Shown: positions 25,327-35,203, numbered from the stretch's first letter. The stretch: DNA of 64,000 nucleotides from Methylovulum psychrotolerans (GCF_002923755.1 NZ_PGFZ01000005.1:126743-190742); one strand, 5' to 3'. The notes: generated by a model not told the origin, from the sequence alone. Numbers and translations: made by a program.

Positions 25327-26553
25327 ATGGCACTTTATGTCTATAAATTTGGTGGCACGTCGGTAGGTACGGTAGAACGTATTAAGGCGGTCGCTGAAAA
25401 AGTTAAAAAAGCCCAGGCCTTGGGCGATCAGATAGTGGTGGTGGTGTCGGCGATGAGCGGCGAAACCAACCGTTTGATCGGTTTGGCAAAAGAAATGCAG
25501 GTGCAGCCTACCGAGAGGGAAATGGATGTCTTGATTTCGACCGGGGAGCAGGTGACGGTGGCGCTGTTAAGCATGGCGCTGCATGAGATAGGTTGTGACG
25601 CTTGCTCGTATACGGGCGGACAGGTGAGGATTTTGACCGACAGCAGCCATACCAAGGCGCGTATCCGCAAGATTGACGATAGCCGTATCCATGCCCACCT
25701 TAATGAAGGTAAGGTTGTGGTCGTGGCGGGTTTTCAGGGCGTTGACGAGGACGGCAATATCACGACTTTAGGGCGCGGCGGTTCGGACACCACGGCGGTG
25801 GCGTTGGCGGCGGCGTTAAAGGCCGACGAATGTCTGATTTTCACCGATGTCGATGGCGTGTATACCACCGATCCTAGGGTTGAGCCGAAAGCCCGCCGTT
25901 TGGAACGCATTACCTTTGAAGAAATGCTGGAAATGGCGAGTTTGGGTTCAAAGGTTTTACAGATCCGTTCTGTCGAATTTGCGGGCAAATACAGTGTTGC
26001 CCTGCGTGTTTTATCATCATTTACAGAGGGTAATGGTACGCTCATTACTTACGAGGAATCATCAATGGAAAGTGCTTTAATTTCGGGCATCGCCTTTAAT
26101 CGGGACGAGGCAAAACTGACGATTACGGGTGTGCCGGATCTGCCGGGCGTGGCGTTTAAAATTTTGGGGCCGATTGCCGATGCTAATATTGAAGTGGATA
26201 TGATCGTCCAAAATATTGCCGACGATGCGACTACTGATTTTACGTTTACTGTCCACCGCAACGATTATCAACGTGCCAAAGCTATTTTGGAGCAAACCTG
26301 CGGTGACTTGGGCGCGAGAAAGGTCACGGGTGATGACGGTATTGTTAAGGTGTCTATTGTCGGCGTGGGTATGCGTTCCCATGCGGGTATCGCCAGTACG
26401 ATGTTCCAAACCTTGGCTTCTGAGGGTATCAATATTCGGATGATCTCCACGTCGGAAATTAAAATTTCGGTGGTGGTTGACGAAAAGTATATGGAATTGG
26501 CGGTCAGGGCCTTACATGCGGCATTTAAGTTGGATCAGCCTGTAGGGGCTTAA
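25327..26553 (+). CDS. lysC: Aspartate kinase (lysine-sensitive type), with probable internal beta-subunit start
   Basis: Phosphorylates aspartate, the first step to lysine, threonine, methionine and diaminopimelate. The 408 residues match the monofunctional Pseudomonas/Corynebacterium type. The kinase domain begins YKFGGTSVG and contains STGEQV, GRGGSDTTAVALA and TDVDGVYTTDPR. Two ACT regulatory domains occupy about residues 260-408 (LTITGVPDLPGVAFKI and VSIVGVGMRSHAGIASTMF). An internal ATG at 26065 (residue 247) follows GAGGAATCATCA, so a separate ACT-only beta subunit of 162 residues can be made, as known for related alpha2beta2 enzymes. Feedback control by lysine plus threonine is likely from the family. 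Confidence 0.96.
   Translation: MALYVYKFGGTSVGTVERIKAVAEKVKKAQALGDQIVVVVSAMSGETNRLIGLAKEMQVQPTEREMDVLISTGEQVTVALLSMALHEIGCDACSYTGGQVRILTDSSHTKARIRKIDDSRIHAHLNEGKVVVVAGFQGVDEDGNITTLGRGGSDTTAVALAAALKADECLIFTDVDGVYTTDPRVEPKARRLERITFEEMLEMASLGSKVLQIRSVEFAGKYSVALRVLSSFTEGNGTLITYEESSMESALISGIAFNRDEAKLTITGVPDLPGVAFKILGPIADANIEVDMIVQNIADDATTDFTFTVHRNDYQRAKAILEQTCGDLGARKVTGDDGIVKVSIVGVGMRSHAGIASTMFQTLASEGINIRMISTSEIKISVVVDEKYMELAVRALHAAFKLDQPVGA
26065..26553 (+). CDS. lysC: Internal translation start for aspartokinase beta subunit
   Basis: The in-frame ATG at 26065 has GAGGA centred 9-10 nt upstream (26053-26057) inside the lysC coding sequence. The product, MESALISGIAFNRDEAKLT and onward, holds only the two ACT domains. 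It starts at the same place as the beta subunit of Corynebacterium and Bacillus alpha/beta aspartokinases. Use of this start is inferred from the RBS. Confidence 0.6.
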   Translation: MESALISGIAFNRDEAKLTITGVPDLPGVAFKILGPIADANIEVDMIVQNIADDATTDFTFTVHRNDYQRAKAILEQTCGDLGARKVTGDDGIVKVSIVGVGMRSHAGIASTMFQTLASEGINIRMISTSEIKISVVVDEKYMELAVRALHAAFKLDQPVGA

Positions 26554-26584
26554 ATCCGCTTTGCCGCTGGCAGATGGGTTTTCG

Positions 26585-26618
26585 GAAGGGGTAAGAAGCT
26601 ACGGTTTTTTACCCCTTC
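26585..26618. terminator. Hairpin between convergent lysC and cyclase genes
   Basis: GAAGGGGTAA pairs with TTACCCCTTC around a 14-nt loop. There is a T6 run inside the loop but none after it, so termination efficiency is uncertain. Confidence 0.45.
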
Positions 26619-26648
26619 GGCATTTCTGGAGGGTAGGTTTATAAAAGG

Positions 26649-28871
26649 CTATTTGCTGGTATGGGTTTCTACACCATCCCAATCGGCGGCGGGCGGATTT
26701 TGTTGGTAAAAGGCAATGCGCTCTAAGTATATCTGGTAGAGTTTGTCATGGGGGTATTGCCCGGCTAAAGCCGTAAATAGCCCGGTGGCGGCTGGCCATT
26801 GCTGTTGGCGGTAAGCGTGTAGGGCGGCATCCAGTTTGTTTAACGCCTGGTGTTGTTCGGGGCTGATAGTGTCTATCAGGCCTAGGGGTTCGTAGATGGT
26901 GATGGGTTGCTGTTTGCCTTTGACGCGGACGCGGTCTAATTCGCGGTAGGCAAATTCGAGTGCGTCGTGGCGGGTGGTTTCGCTGACGATGATTTTTACC
27001 CCGTATTGTTTGGTCAGGCCTTCCAGGCGGGCGCCTAAATTGACGGCATCGCCCATGACGGTGTAGGCGATGCGGAATTGCGAGCCCATGTTGCCGACAT
27101 TCATTGTTCCGGTGTTAATGCCTATGCCCATATCAATGATGGGCCAACCTCGATTGATAAATTCCTTTTGTAACGCGCCCAGCATGGTGACGATAGCCAA
27201 GGCGGATTGTATGGCTTTTGAGGCGTGTTGGGGGTTGTGCATGGGTGCGCCCCAAAACGCCATAATGGCATCGCCGATATATTTGTCGATGGTGCCGTTG
27301 GCTTCGTGTATCAGGTGGGTGGCGGGGGTAAAGATGGCGTTGATGATTTCGCAGAGGGCTTTGGGGTCTTGGGTTTCGGAGATGCTGGTAAAGCCGCGTA
27401 CGTCAGAAAAGAACACGGTCATTTTGCGGCTTTCCCCTTGTAAGGTGAAGGCTTCGTCCGAACGGCTCATTTGTTCGACCAGTTCGGGTGGGATGTATTG
27501 CCCAAACATGGCGCTAATGTGCTTTTTTTTCCGGCTTTCCAGGAAGAAGCCAAAAAATATCTGGATGCCATAGAGCGAGAACAGTTGTACGAGAGGGGCG
27601 GCCAAAATGGTGTCCACGCCCATCTGTGTCCAGCAATAAATATTGCCCCAAACGCTGGCGGATAAAATCGCTAAAAAGCCAATGGCCGACCAAGCGGCGG
27701 ACAGGTGCGGAAACACAAAGATAATCAATAGGCCAATCAGCACCAATTCGATCACTTCCAAGCCGACGATATAGTTGGGGCGCGATTTGATGGTTTCGTC
27801 GAGCATGGCGCTCAGAATATTGGCGTGCATTTCCACCCCCGGATAGATGTGCTGGACGGGGGTGGCGCGTGAATCTAATAAGCCGACGGCGGTGGAGCCG
27901 ATCAGGACGATTTTGTTTTGGAGTTTAGCCTTGTCGACTGTGCCGTTGAGGACTTCGGTGGCGGAGATATAAGTGAAGCAGCCTTCGCGGCCACGAAAGG
28001 GCAGTAAAATTGCCGCTGCTTCGTCAACGGGGACACGGATGCCGGCAATGTGCAAGCTTTCTAAGCGGCTGTTGCCATATTGTTCGCTGGTCTCAAATTG
28101 GATGGGCGGGTAATTGAGCAGGCTTCTAAATAAGGCTAAGGCCAGGGATTCGTAGAGCTGGCCTTTGTATTCAAGCAGCAGCGGCAGTTTCCGGTAGATG
28201 CCGTCTTTGTCGATATAAGGGTTTTCAAAAAAACCTGCTGAGGCGGCGGCGGTCTGTAATTCGGGCAAGTTCGCCACATAGCTTTTGGGGCTATCTAACA
28301 GGTTGCTAAAGGGCAGGGTGGCGGTTGAGGTGACTGACAATGGCAATTGGCCGATTTCGGGGTATTTTTCTTGGATGTGGCTGAAATAGTAGCCTAACAC
28401 CACTGGGCGGCGGCTTAAGCTTTTGGCGAATACCTCATCGTAGGCCAGTTGCGGCTTTAGTTTGTTAAATGCCGCTAAAAAGGCGGCATCATTGTGCAGT
28501 TCTTGGTCGGCAAGGCGGTTGAAGGTGTTAATGCCGGAACTGGTGTCCGGCTCTGAGAACGTCATGTCAAAACCCAGCAGTTTGATGCCATAATAGTCAA
28601 ACAGCATATCGACCAGATAGCCGACCTTGTCACGGGGCCAGGGCCAATGGCCTTCTTGGGCAAGGCTGGCTTCGTCAATGGCGACAATGACAATGCGCGG
28701 GTCTATGGTGTTAACGACGGTTTTGCTTAGGCGCAAATCGTAAAGGATATGCTCCATACGTTCCAAGGTCGGCAACGGCAGTTTGTTGGCGATATTGAGT
28801 ATGAGGGTTAAGGTGATGCCCATACAGAGCAAAATCCGGTAAAACGATAACCATTTATTACTGAATTGCAT
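26649..28871 (-). CDS. CHASE2-domain adenylate cyclase (class III)
   Basis: A membrane receptor cyclase of 740 residues. After an N-terminal transmembrane helix (about 10-30) comes an extracytoplasmic CHASE2 sensor (MEHILYDLRLS, VAIDEASLAQEGHWPWPRD, FDMTFSEPD). A cluster of three hydrophobic helices follows at about 360-430, then a class III catalytic domain. Metal aspartates lie in FFSDVRGFTS and in GDAIMAFWG. The Lys in TIDKYIGDA and the Asp in VMGDAVNLGARLE are the adenine-selecting pair, and the Asn and Arg of NLGARLE are the transition-state residues. All are present, so cAMP synthesis is expected. A short C-terminal helical extension resembles a TPR-like tail. The ligand is unknown. It converges on lysC. 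Confidence 0.9.
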   Translation of the reverse strand: MQFSNKWLSFYRILLCMGITLTLILNIANKLPLPTLERMEHILYDLRLSKTVVNTIDPRIVIVAIDEASLAQEGHWPWPRDKVGYLVDMLFDYYGIKLLGFDMTFSEPDTSSGINTFNRLADQELHNDAAFLAAFNKLKPQLAYDEVFAKSLSRRPVVLGYYFSHIQEKYPEIGQLPLSVTSTATLPFSNLLDSPKSYVANLPELQTAAASAGFFENPYIDKDGIYRKLPLLLEYKGQLYESLALALFRSLLNYPPIQFETSEQYGNSRLESLHIAGIRVPVDEAAAILLPFRGREGCFTYISATEVLNGTVDKAKLQNKIVLIGSTAVGLLDSRATPVQHIYPGVEMHANILSAMLDETIKSRPNYIVGLEVIELVLIGLLIIFVFPHLSAAWSAIGFLAILSASVWGNIYCWTQMGVDTILAAPLVQLFSLYGIQIFFGFFLESRKKKHISAMFGQYIPPELVEQMSRSDEAFTLQGESRKMTVFFSDVRGFTSISETQDPKALCEIINAIFTPATHLIHEANGTIDKYIGDAIMAFWGAPMHNPQHASKAIQSALAIVTMLGALQKEFINRGWPIIDMGIGINTGTMNVGNMGSQFRIAYTVMGDAVNLGARLEGLTKQYGVKIIVSETTRHDALEFAYRELDRVRVKGKQQPITIYEPLGLIDTISPEQHQALNKLDAALHAYRQQQWPAATGLFTALAGQYPHDKLYQIYLERIAFYQQNPPAADWDGVETHTSK

Positions 28872-29069
28872 CGGTAGGTAGCTGTTTGAAAGAATGGGCT
28901 AAGGAATGGGGTAATAAGTATGTCAATAAAACCTGTCTGGTAAATGCCGAGTCCTAAGCGTCCCCCGTTTTTGTTATGAGGGCTGCGGTTTGAGGTTTAG
29001 GCAGGTTTGCCTTGATAATATGCCAAAGTCATTTATTATGGCAGGATTTCCGCTACTTTCTAAACGACC

Positions 29070-29714
29070 GTGACCGCAACCCCTTTTGCCCAAGATTGCC
29101 GCCAATGCCCGCGCTTGGCGGATTTTCTCTGTACCGTCAAGCAACAGTATCCTGCTTACCATGCTTTGCCCGTCGCGCCTTTTGGCGATGCCGCCGCGCG
29201 GTTGCTGGTGGTGGGGCTGGCTCCGGGGATGCACGGGGCGAATGCTACAGGCCGGCCTTTTACGGGTGATTATGCCGGGCTGTTACTGTATGAGACCTTG
29301 CATACCTTCGGTTTTGGTAACAGCCCTGTGTCTACTTCATTAGATGATGGTTTGTTGTTGCGCAATTGCCGCATTACGAATGCAGTTAAGTGTTTGCCGC
29401 CGCAAAACAAGCCCACGCCAGGGGAAATTAAGCAGTGTAACGCTTATCTGTCCGCCGAATTGCAAACTTTGCCGCCCGATGCGGTGATTTTAGCCTTAGG
29501 GACGATTGCCCATCAAGCGGTTTTAAAGGCTTATGGCTTAAAAGCCAGTTACGCGCGGTTTGGGCATAACGTTCAGCACCGTCTACCGGACGGGCGGATG
29601 CTGGTCGATTCTTACCATACCAGCCGTTATAATATCCAAACTAAACGCCTGACCCAGGCGATGTTTCACGAAGTTTTTGCGGCTATTAAGCAGTTATTGC
29701 TTACGGAACAATAG
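29070..29714 (+). CDS. Uracil-DNA glycosylase, family 5 (UdgB-like)
   Basis: Base-excision repair enzyme that removes uracil and related deaminated bases from DNA. The 214 residues include 4Fe-4S ligands C10 and C13 (CRQCPRL) plus later cysteines in NAVKCLPP and EIKQCNAY. Motif 1 is GLAPGMHGANATGRPFTGD, the family 5 form lacking the catalytic Asp or Asn of families 1 and 4. Motif 2, VDSYHTSRYN, carries the active-site His. The GTG start at 29070 has only a weak RBS. The gene stands alone between the cyclase and the initiator tRNA. Confidence 0.88.
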   Translation: MTATPFAQDCRQCPRLADFLCTVKQQYPAYHALPVAPFGDAAARLLVVGLAPGMHGANATGRPFTGDYAGLLLYETLHTFGFGNSPVSTSLDDGLLLRNCRITNAVKCLPPQNKPTPGEIKQCNAYLSAELQTLPPDAVILALGTIAHQAVLKAYGLKASYARFGHNVQHRLPDGRMLVDSYHTSRYNIQTKRLTQAMFHEVFAAIKQLLLTEQ

Positions 29715-29783
29715 GCTGGCGCGTAGGTGGACGGACGCTAGCAGATTTATTAAGTGATTTGTATGACAAATTTAAAAAATAGC

Positions 29784-29811
29784 TTGATAAATAAAATAAA
29801 CTGTCTATAAT
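29784..29811 (+). promoter_or_regulatory. Sigma70 promoter of the initiator tRNA
   Basis: TTGATA (29784-29789) and TATAAT (29806-29811) are separated by 16 nt, and the predicted start lies 5-7 nt before the mature tRNA. A near-consensus, AT-rich stable-RNA promoter. Confidence 0.75.
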
Positions 29812-29823
29812 ACTCAAATCAAT

Positions 29824-29900
<77 letters not shown>

Positions 29901-29908
29901 GATCAAGG

Positions 29909-29929
29909 AACCCCATTTTGGGGTTTTTT
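29909..29929 (+). terminator. Terminator 1 after tRNA-fMet
   Basis: AACCCC-ATTTT-GGGGTT stem followed by TTTT, 8 nt past the tRNA 3' end. Confidence 0.7.
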
Positions 29930-29976
29930 ATTTTTAGGGCTTCGGATAGTGGAAGCTTACAATCGGTTGTTAATGG

Positions 29977-30000
29977 AAGAGCCTTTGGCTCTTTTTTTTT
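29977..30000 (+). terminator. Terminator 2, attenuator-like, just before rimP
   Basis: AAGAGCC-TTT-GGCTCTT is followed by a total run of about nine T, ending 25 nt before the rimP start. A strong intrinsic terminator within the leader of the rimP-nusA-infB operon must be bypassed by read-through or antitermination, or skipped by an unseen promoter. Confidence 0.75.
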
Positions 30001-30024
30001 GTGCGCAAGTAAGTGGGGAAAACA

Positions 30025-30525
30025 ATGAAGCAGGCTCCTGAGCATTTGGTCAACTTGATCGAGCCAGTTGTTGAAGGTTTAGGTTATGAATGTGTCGGCA
30101 TCGACTATCATCCGCATCCGAAGCACGGTCTGTTAAGAATTTATATTGATAGTGACAAGGGCATTTTAGTTGACGATTGTTCTAAGGTCAGCCATCAGGT
30201 CAGTGGCATTTTAGATGTTGAAGACCCTATTCCCGACAACTATCACTTGGAAGTTTCCTCTCCGGGCGAAGACAGGCCCTTTTTTAAGGTCAGCCAGTTT
30301 GCCCGCTATATCGGCAGCACCGTCTTGGTCAATTTATTTAAGCCTATCGCCAACCGTAAAAAAATCAAAGGCTCGATTGAAGGTGTCGAGGATGATGTGA
30401 TTACCCTTAAGGAAGGGGAAGACATTTTTGCAGTGCCGTTCAGTGCGATGAGTAAGGCGCGTTTGGTACCTGATAATAGTTTATTTAATCAAAGCATCGA
30501 AAAAGGAGCTCGAAGTGGCAAATAA
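30025..30525 (+). CDS. rimP: Ribosome maturation factor RimP
   Basis: Needed for 30S subunit maturation. The 166-residue product has the N-terminal alpha/beta domain (LIEPVVEGLGYECVGIDY, LLRIYIDSDKGILVDDC, VSHQVSGILDVEDPIPDNYHLEVSSPGEDRPF) and the C-terminal SH3-like domain (GSIEGVEDDVITLKEG). The ATG at 30025 is chosen over the in-frame GTG at 30013, since GGGGA lies before it and the product then starts like the family. The last codons overlap nusA by 11 nt, so translation is probably coupled. First gene of the nusA operon. Confidence 0.95.
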   Translation: MKQAPEHLVNLIEPVVEGLGYECVGIDYHPHPKHGLLRIYIDSDKGILVDDCSKVSHQVSGILDVEDPIPDNYHLEVSSPGEDRPFFKVSQFARYIGSTVLVNLFKPIANRKKIKGSIEGVEDDVITLKEGEDIFAVPFSAMSKARLVPDNSLFNQSIEKGARSGK

Positions 30526-32029
30526 AGAAATTTTATTGGTGGTAGAGGTCTTTTCCAATGAAAAGGAAATTGATAAGGATGTCGTTTTTCAAGCGATAGA
30601 GTCGGCACTGGAAGCGGCTACTGTTAAGCGCCATATCAACACCATTAAAGCACGGGTCGCCATCGACAGAAAAACAGGCGATTATAAAACCTATCGGCAA
30701 TGGGATGTGGTTGCACCTAATCCGTCTTGCGTCGGCGATGTCGAATTTCCGACCACGCAAGTGCTGTTGGAAGTGGCGCAACTGGATGATCCGGCTATCA
30801 AAGTCGGCGATGTGGTTGAGGAAGAGATCGATTCGGTGGATTTTGGCCGAATTGCCGCCCAACATGCCAAGCAGGCGATTATTCAAAAAGTCCGCGAAGC
30901 CGAGCGTAAGAAAATCGTCGATGCGTATCAATCGCGTATGGGTGAGTTGGTGACGGGTATCGTTAAGCGTATTGAAAAAGGCAGCGTGTTCTTGGATTTG
31001 GGCGGTCATGTCGAAGCCTTTATTGCTAAGGAAGATATGATCCCGCGTGAAGCCATCCGTATCGGCGACCGTATTAGGGGCTATCTGAAAGATGTGCGTC
31101 TGGAGCAACGTGGCCCGCAACTGTTCGTCAGCCGTACCGCGCCCGAATTATTGGTGGCTTTGTTCCGTTTGGAAGTGCCGGAAATTGCCGAAGGCACTAT
31201 TTCTATTATGGGCGCGGCGCGTGATCCTGGCTCTAGGGCCAAATTGGCGGTTAAAAGCAATGACCCGCGCTTAGATCCGGTCGGCTCCTGCGTGGGTATG
31301 CGCGGCGCAAGAGTGCAATCTGTCACTAACGAACTGGCGGGCGAGCGGGTCGACATTATTCTTTGGCATCCTAGTGAGGCGCAATTTGTCATTAACGCCA
31401 TGTCGCCTGCGGAAATCCAGTCGATTATTGTCGATGAAGACAAGCACAGCATGGATTTGGCGGTAGGTTCGGATAATTTGTCCCAAGCTATCGGTCGGGG
31501 TGGCCAGAACGTCCGCTTGGCCTCGCAATTGACCGGGTGGGAATTGAACGTGATCGATGCCTCAAAAGCCGAGCTGAACAGCGAAGCGGAAATCGGCAAA
31601 GTTAAGCAAATGTTTATGGATCAATTAGATATTGATGCTGACGTGGCCTTGATTTTGGCGGAAGTGGGCTTTAATACGGTTGAAGAAATCGCTTATGTGC
31701 CGGTCAGTGAAATGCTGGATATTGAAGGTTTTGATGAGGATTTGGTCAATGAGCTGAGAAGCCGTGCCAAAGATGCGTTACTGATTAGCGCGATTGCCGC
31801 CGAGGAAACGAGGGAAACCGTGCATCCTGCGGAAGATTTGTTGGCAATGGCGGGTATGGATGATGATTTGGCTTACGAGTTGGCGAGCCAAGGTATTGTG
31901 ACGATGGATGATTTGGCAGAGCAATCAATTGATGATTTGTTGAATTTTTCGGGGATCACTGAAGAAAGAGCGGCAGAATTGATTATGAAGGCGCGTGAGC
32001 CTTGGTTTGCCGAGGCAAAGAGTGAGTAA
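30515..32029 (+). CDS. nusA: Transcription termination/antitermination factor NusA
   Basis: RNA polymerase-binding factor controlling pausing, termination and antitermination. The 504 residues contain the N-terminal RNAP-binding domain (1-125), an S1 domain (about 135-200, LVTGIVKRIEKGSVFLDLG), two KH domains (about 200-345, with DPVGSCVGMRGARVQ and NLSQAIGRGGQNVRLAS) and two C-terminal acidic helix-hairpin-helix repeats (about 360-500). This is the full E. coli-type architecture. The GTG start lies inside the end of rimP with AAGGAG upstream. NusA autoregulates its operon in E. coli; the terminators before rimP suggest the same here, which is inference. Confidence 0.97.
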   Translation: MANKEILLVVEVFSNEKEIDKDVVFQAIESALEAATVKRHINTIKARVAIDRKTGDYKTYRQWDVVAPNPSCVGDVEFPTTQVLLEVAQLDDPAIKVGDVVEEEIDSVDFGRIAAQHAKQAIIQKVREAERKKIVDAYQSRMGELVTGIVKRIEKGSVFLDLGGHVEAFIAKEDMIPREAIRIGDRIRGYLKDVRLEQRGPQLFVSRTAPELLVALFRLEVPEIAEGTISIMGAARDPGSRAKLAVKSNDPRLDPVGSCVGMRGARVQSVTNELAGERVDIILWHPSEAQFVINAMSPAEIQSIIVDEDKHSMDLAVGSDNLSQAIGRGGQNVRLASQLTGWELNVIDASKAELNSEAEIGKVKQMFMDQLDIDADVALILAEVGFNTVEEIAYVPVSEMLDIEGFDEDLVNELRSRAKDALLISAIAAEETRETVHPAEDLLAMAGMDDDLAYELASQGIVTMDDLAEQSIDDLLNFSGITEERAAELIMKAREPWFAEAKSE

Positions 32030-32041
32030 AAGGGGGAGCAA

Positions 32042-34813
32042 ATGAGCGATAAAACAGTACGGCAGTTAGCAGAGGTGGTAAAAATACCTTTGGAACGATT
32101 ATTAGAACAACTGAAAGAAGCAGGATTATCTGCCAGCTCCCCTGATGATGTCATCAGTGAAGATGAAAAAATGCAATTGCTTGGGCATTTGCGCAAGCGT
32201 CACGGTAAGCCCGAAGACAATACCGCCGGATCACCTAGACGGGTGACGTTAGAGCGCCGGAAAGTAACGGAAATCAAGCAGGCCACCGCACCCGGCAATT
32301 CTGCAAAAACCATCAGCGTTGAAGTGCGTAAAAAGAAAACCTTTATCAAACGCCCTGAACACAAGGAAGCGGAAGTGCCTAAAGTTGTCCAGCAGCCGGC
32401 GCTTATCGAAACCGTAGCAGCACCGCTGTTGCCGGTTGTCGAGGCTGTACTGCCTGAGCAGGTTGGGGCGGCTGGATCTGAACCTGCGCAAGAGGCTGTG
32501 GTTGCGGTTGTCGAGACCCTCACAGAACCAGTACCTGAGCCAGTGGTGGAACTGGTTAATGAGCCTGTATCTATTCCTGAGGTTGAGACCGTGACGACAA
32601 AAACAGCACAAGATAAACCCAAAGCCAAGCCTGACCATGCGCCTAAGGCTAAAGGTGTGGATGCGGCGCGTCCTGTGGCAGCAGTCGATGCTGATTTGAT
32701 CGACGATAATGATCCCGAAGATAAATTCGCGACGATAAAAATTAAGGACGATAAAAAAGTTAAGCAGGATAAGCCCATCAAAGCGAAAGAGTCTGACGAA
32801 GTCAGAAAAAAACAGCAAGAAAAAGAACGCCGTCTCGAAGAATCCATCAAAAAGAACGCCGAAAAAGTCAGGCAACAAGCCGCCGCCAAACAGCAAGAAC
32901 TGTATAAGAAAAAGCAAGAAGAAGGTGCTGCTGCACCTGCGCGGACTTCATCAGGTAAAGACAATAAAAAAGGCAAGAAGAAAGGCAAGCAAAGTCCGCG
33001 TGTCGCTATGCCTTCGGAAAACCGTCACCAGTTTGAAATGCCGGTCGCACCGATTGTTAAAGAAGTCACCATTCCTGAGATGATTATCGTCTCTGACCTG
33101 GCGCAAAAAATGAGCGTCAAGGCCGCGCTGGTCATTAAGCATCTGATGAAGCTAGGCATCATGGCGACCATTAACCAAAGCATCGACCAAGAAACGGCGG
33201 TGATTTTAGTTGAAGATATGGGTCATAAACCTATCATGCAAAGCGACGACGACCTTGAGCAAGAAATGCTTGCCGAGGTGCTGATGGAAGATAACCGCGT
33301 GGAATTGCCCCGCGCCCCTATCGTCACCATCATGGGTCATGTCGATCACGGCAAGACCTCATTGCTGGATTATATCCGTAAAACCCGCGTCGCCGCTGGC
33401 GAAGCGGGCGGTATTACCCAGCATATCGGTGCGTATCAGGTCAAAACCGACCACGGTGCGGTCACCTTCCTTGATACCCCAGGCCACGCCGCGTTTACCG
33501 CTATGCGGGCCCGGGGTGCTGATGTCACTGACGTGGTCATCGTGGTGGTTGCCGCCGACGACGGCGTGATGCCGCAAACCAAAGAAGCGGTGGAACACGC
33601 AAGGGCCGCCAATGTGCCGATTATTGTCGCCATGAACAAGATCGACAAACCGGAAGCCAATCCCGACAAGGTGATGCAGGAATTGTCGACTATTAACGTC
33701 TTGGCGGAAGAGTGGGGCGGTGATGTCCAATTCTTGAAGATTTCTGCCAAAACTGGCGCGGGCATCGACGACCTGATCGAGGCTTTGATTGTCCAAACGG
33801 AAATTCTTGAGTTAAAAGCGCCTGTTGAAGGGGCGGCATCCGGTATCGTCATTGAATCGCGTTTGGATAAAGGCCGTGGTGCAGTCGCGACGGTGCTAAT
33901 CCAAAAAGGTACCTTAGAAAACGGCCAAATGGTCTTATGTGGCCATGAATATGGCCGCGTCCGCGCGATGTTTAACGAAAACGGCAAAGCCATTAAAGAA
34001 GCCGGCCCTTCGGTGCCGGTGGAAATTTTAGGCCTGTCGGGTACGCCGTTTGCGGGCGACGAGTTCTTGGTCGTCCAAAACGAACGGGTCGCTAAAGATT
34101 TGGCGAAACACCGTGAAGACCGGAAGAAATTCAGCCGTCAAGCCGCGCAACAAGCCTCTAAACTGGATGAAGTGTTCTCGCGCATGACCGCCGGAGAGCT
34201 TGCCAGCGTTAATCTGGTCATTAAAACCGACGTGCAAGGCAGTTTGGAAGCCTTACGCGGCTCGTTAGTGGCTTTGTCCAACGACGAAGTCGAAGTGAAG
34301 GTGATTTTTGGCGGGGTCGGCGGTATCAACGAAGGCGATGTCAATTTGGCTTTGGCTTCGGGCGCTATCCTGATCGGCTTTAACGTCCGTGCCGATGCCA
34401 CTTCACGCCGCCTGATCGAAGAAAAAGGTGTGGATTTGCATTATTACAGCGTCATTTATGATGCGATTGATGAAGTCAAAAAATCCATCAGCGGTATGTT
34501 GGCTCCTGAAATTAGGGAGCATATCGTCGGTCTTGCCGAAGTGCGGGATGTGTTCCGCTCACCGAAATTCGGTGCAATTGCCGGATGTATGGTCATTGAC
34601 GGTTTTGTTAAACGTAATCTGCCGATCCGCGTCCTACGCGAAAACGTGGTGATTTTTGAAGGCCAGTTAGAATCCTTACGCCGCTTTAAAGACGATGCTT
34701 CAGAAGTCAAAATGGGCATGGAATGCGGTATCGGCGTGAAAAACTACAACGACGTGCAGGCGGGCGACCAAATCGAAGTCTTTGAACGCACTGAAGTCAA
34801 ACGGGTATTGTAA
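32042..34813 (+). CDS. infB: Translation initiation factor IF-2
   Basis: GTPase that brings fMet-tRNA to the 30S subunit. The 923 residues begin with an IF2_N domain (about 1-50). A long low-complexity linker rich in Lys, Glu, Ala, Pro and Val follows (about 60-330), then a second IF2_N (about 345-400). The G domain starts near residue 425 with GHVDHGKT (G1), DTPGH (G3), NKID (G4) and SAKTG (G5). Domains II, III and IV follow, the last including the [18 protein letters not shown] fMet-binding region. The ATG is 12 bp after nusA with GGGGGAG upstream. Alternative shorter IF-2 forms from internal starts are known in E. coli; none stands out here. Confidence 0.98.
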   Translation: MSDKTVRQLAEVVKIPLERLLEQLKEAGLSASSPDDVISEDEKMQLLGHLRKRHGKPEDNTAGSPRRVTLERRKVTEIKQATAPGNSAKTISVEVRKKKTFIKRPEHKEAEVPKVVQQPALIETVAAPLLPVVEAVLPEQVGAAGSEPAQEAVVAVVETLTEPVPEPVVELVNEPVSIPEVETVTTKTAQDKPKAKPDHAPKAKGVDAARPVAAVDADLIDDNDPEDKFATIKIKDDKKVKQDKPIKAKESDEVRKKQQEKERRLEESIKKNAEKVRQQAAAKQQELYKKKQEEGAAAPARTSSGKDNKKGKKKGKQSPRVAMPSENRHQFEMPVAPIVKEVTIPEMIIVSDLAQKMSVKAALVIKHLMKLGIMATINQSIDQETAVILVEDMGHKPIMQSDDDLEQEMLAEVLMEDNRVELPRAPIVTIMGHVDHGKTSLLDYIRKTRVAAGEAGGITQHIGAYQVKTDHGAVTFLDTPGHAAFTAMRARGADVTDVVIVVVAADDGVMPQTKEAVEHARAANVPIIVAMNKIDKPEANPDKVMQELSTINVLAEEWGGDVQFLKISAKTGAGIDDLIEALIVQTEILELKAPVEGAASGIVIESRLDKGRGAVATVLIQKGTLENGQMVLCGHEYGRVRAMFNENGKAIKEAGPSVPVEILGLSGTPFAGDEFLVVQNERVAKDLAKHREDRKKFSRQAAQQASKLDEVFSRMTAGELASVNLVIKTDVQGSLEALRGSLVALSNDEVEVKVIFGGVGGINEGDVNLALASGAILIGFNVRADATSRRLIEEKGVDLHYYSVIYDAIDEVKKSISGMLAPEIREHIVGLAEVRDVFRSPKFGAIAGCMVIDGFVKRNLPIRVLRENVVIFEGQLESLRRFKDDASEVKMGMECGIGVKNYNDVQAGDQIEVFERTEVKRVL

Positions 34814-34816
34814 AGT

Positions 34817-35203
34817 ATGGGTAACGTGTATGGTCGTAAAGACCGTGTCTCCTCGCAAATGCAGAAAGAGCTGTCGTTCATTCTGCAACGGGATATTGAT
34901 GATCCGCGCTTAGGCTTTGTCACCATTAACGAGGTCGAGGTCACCCGTGACCTCGCCGTCGCGAAAGTCTACTTCACGGTATTGAATACCGATGAAGCAG
35001 GCAAACGCGCCAACCAAAAATGCCTGAACGAACTGGCTCCGCAAATCCGCCACGAACTCGCCAAACGGATGCGCCTGCGCCATATTGCTGAGTTGCGTTT
35101 CCATTACGACGATTCGTTTGATACGGGGATGCGGGTGGCGGCGTTGTTAAGCGAGGTGGCGAAGGACTTGCCGGTTGAAGATTTGCCGGAAGACGAATCA
35201 TAA
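34817..35203 (+). CDS. rbfA: 30S ribosome-binding factor RbfA
   Basis: Binds 16S rRNA during late 30S maturation and cold adaptation. The 128 residues form a single KH-like domain: RVSSQMQKELSFILQRDIDDPRLGFVTI, VEVTRDLAVAKVYFTVL, then the helix KRMRLRHIAELRFHYDDSFDTGM. It starts 3 bp after infB. The acidic C-terminal tail (DLPVEDLPEDES) is short and normal. In most relatives truB follows at once; here a foreign gene fragment intervenes. Confidence 0.95.
   Translation: MGNVYGRKDRVSSQMQKELSFILQRDIDDPRLGFVTINEVEVTRDLAVAKVYFTVLNTDEAGKRANQKCLNELAPQIRHELAKRMRLRHIAELRFHYDDSFDTGMRVAALLSEVAKDLPVEDLPEDES

Noticed and set aside
30533-31120. 195-codon minus-strand frame
   Set aside because: Antisense to nusA, no RBS and no protein-like features.
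32200-32988. 262-codon minus-strand frame rich in Ser/Cys/Phe
   Set aside because: Antisense to the low-complexity linker of infB; no start signals.
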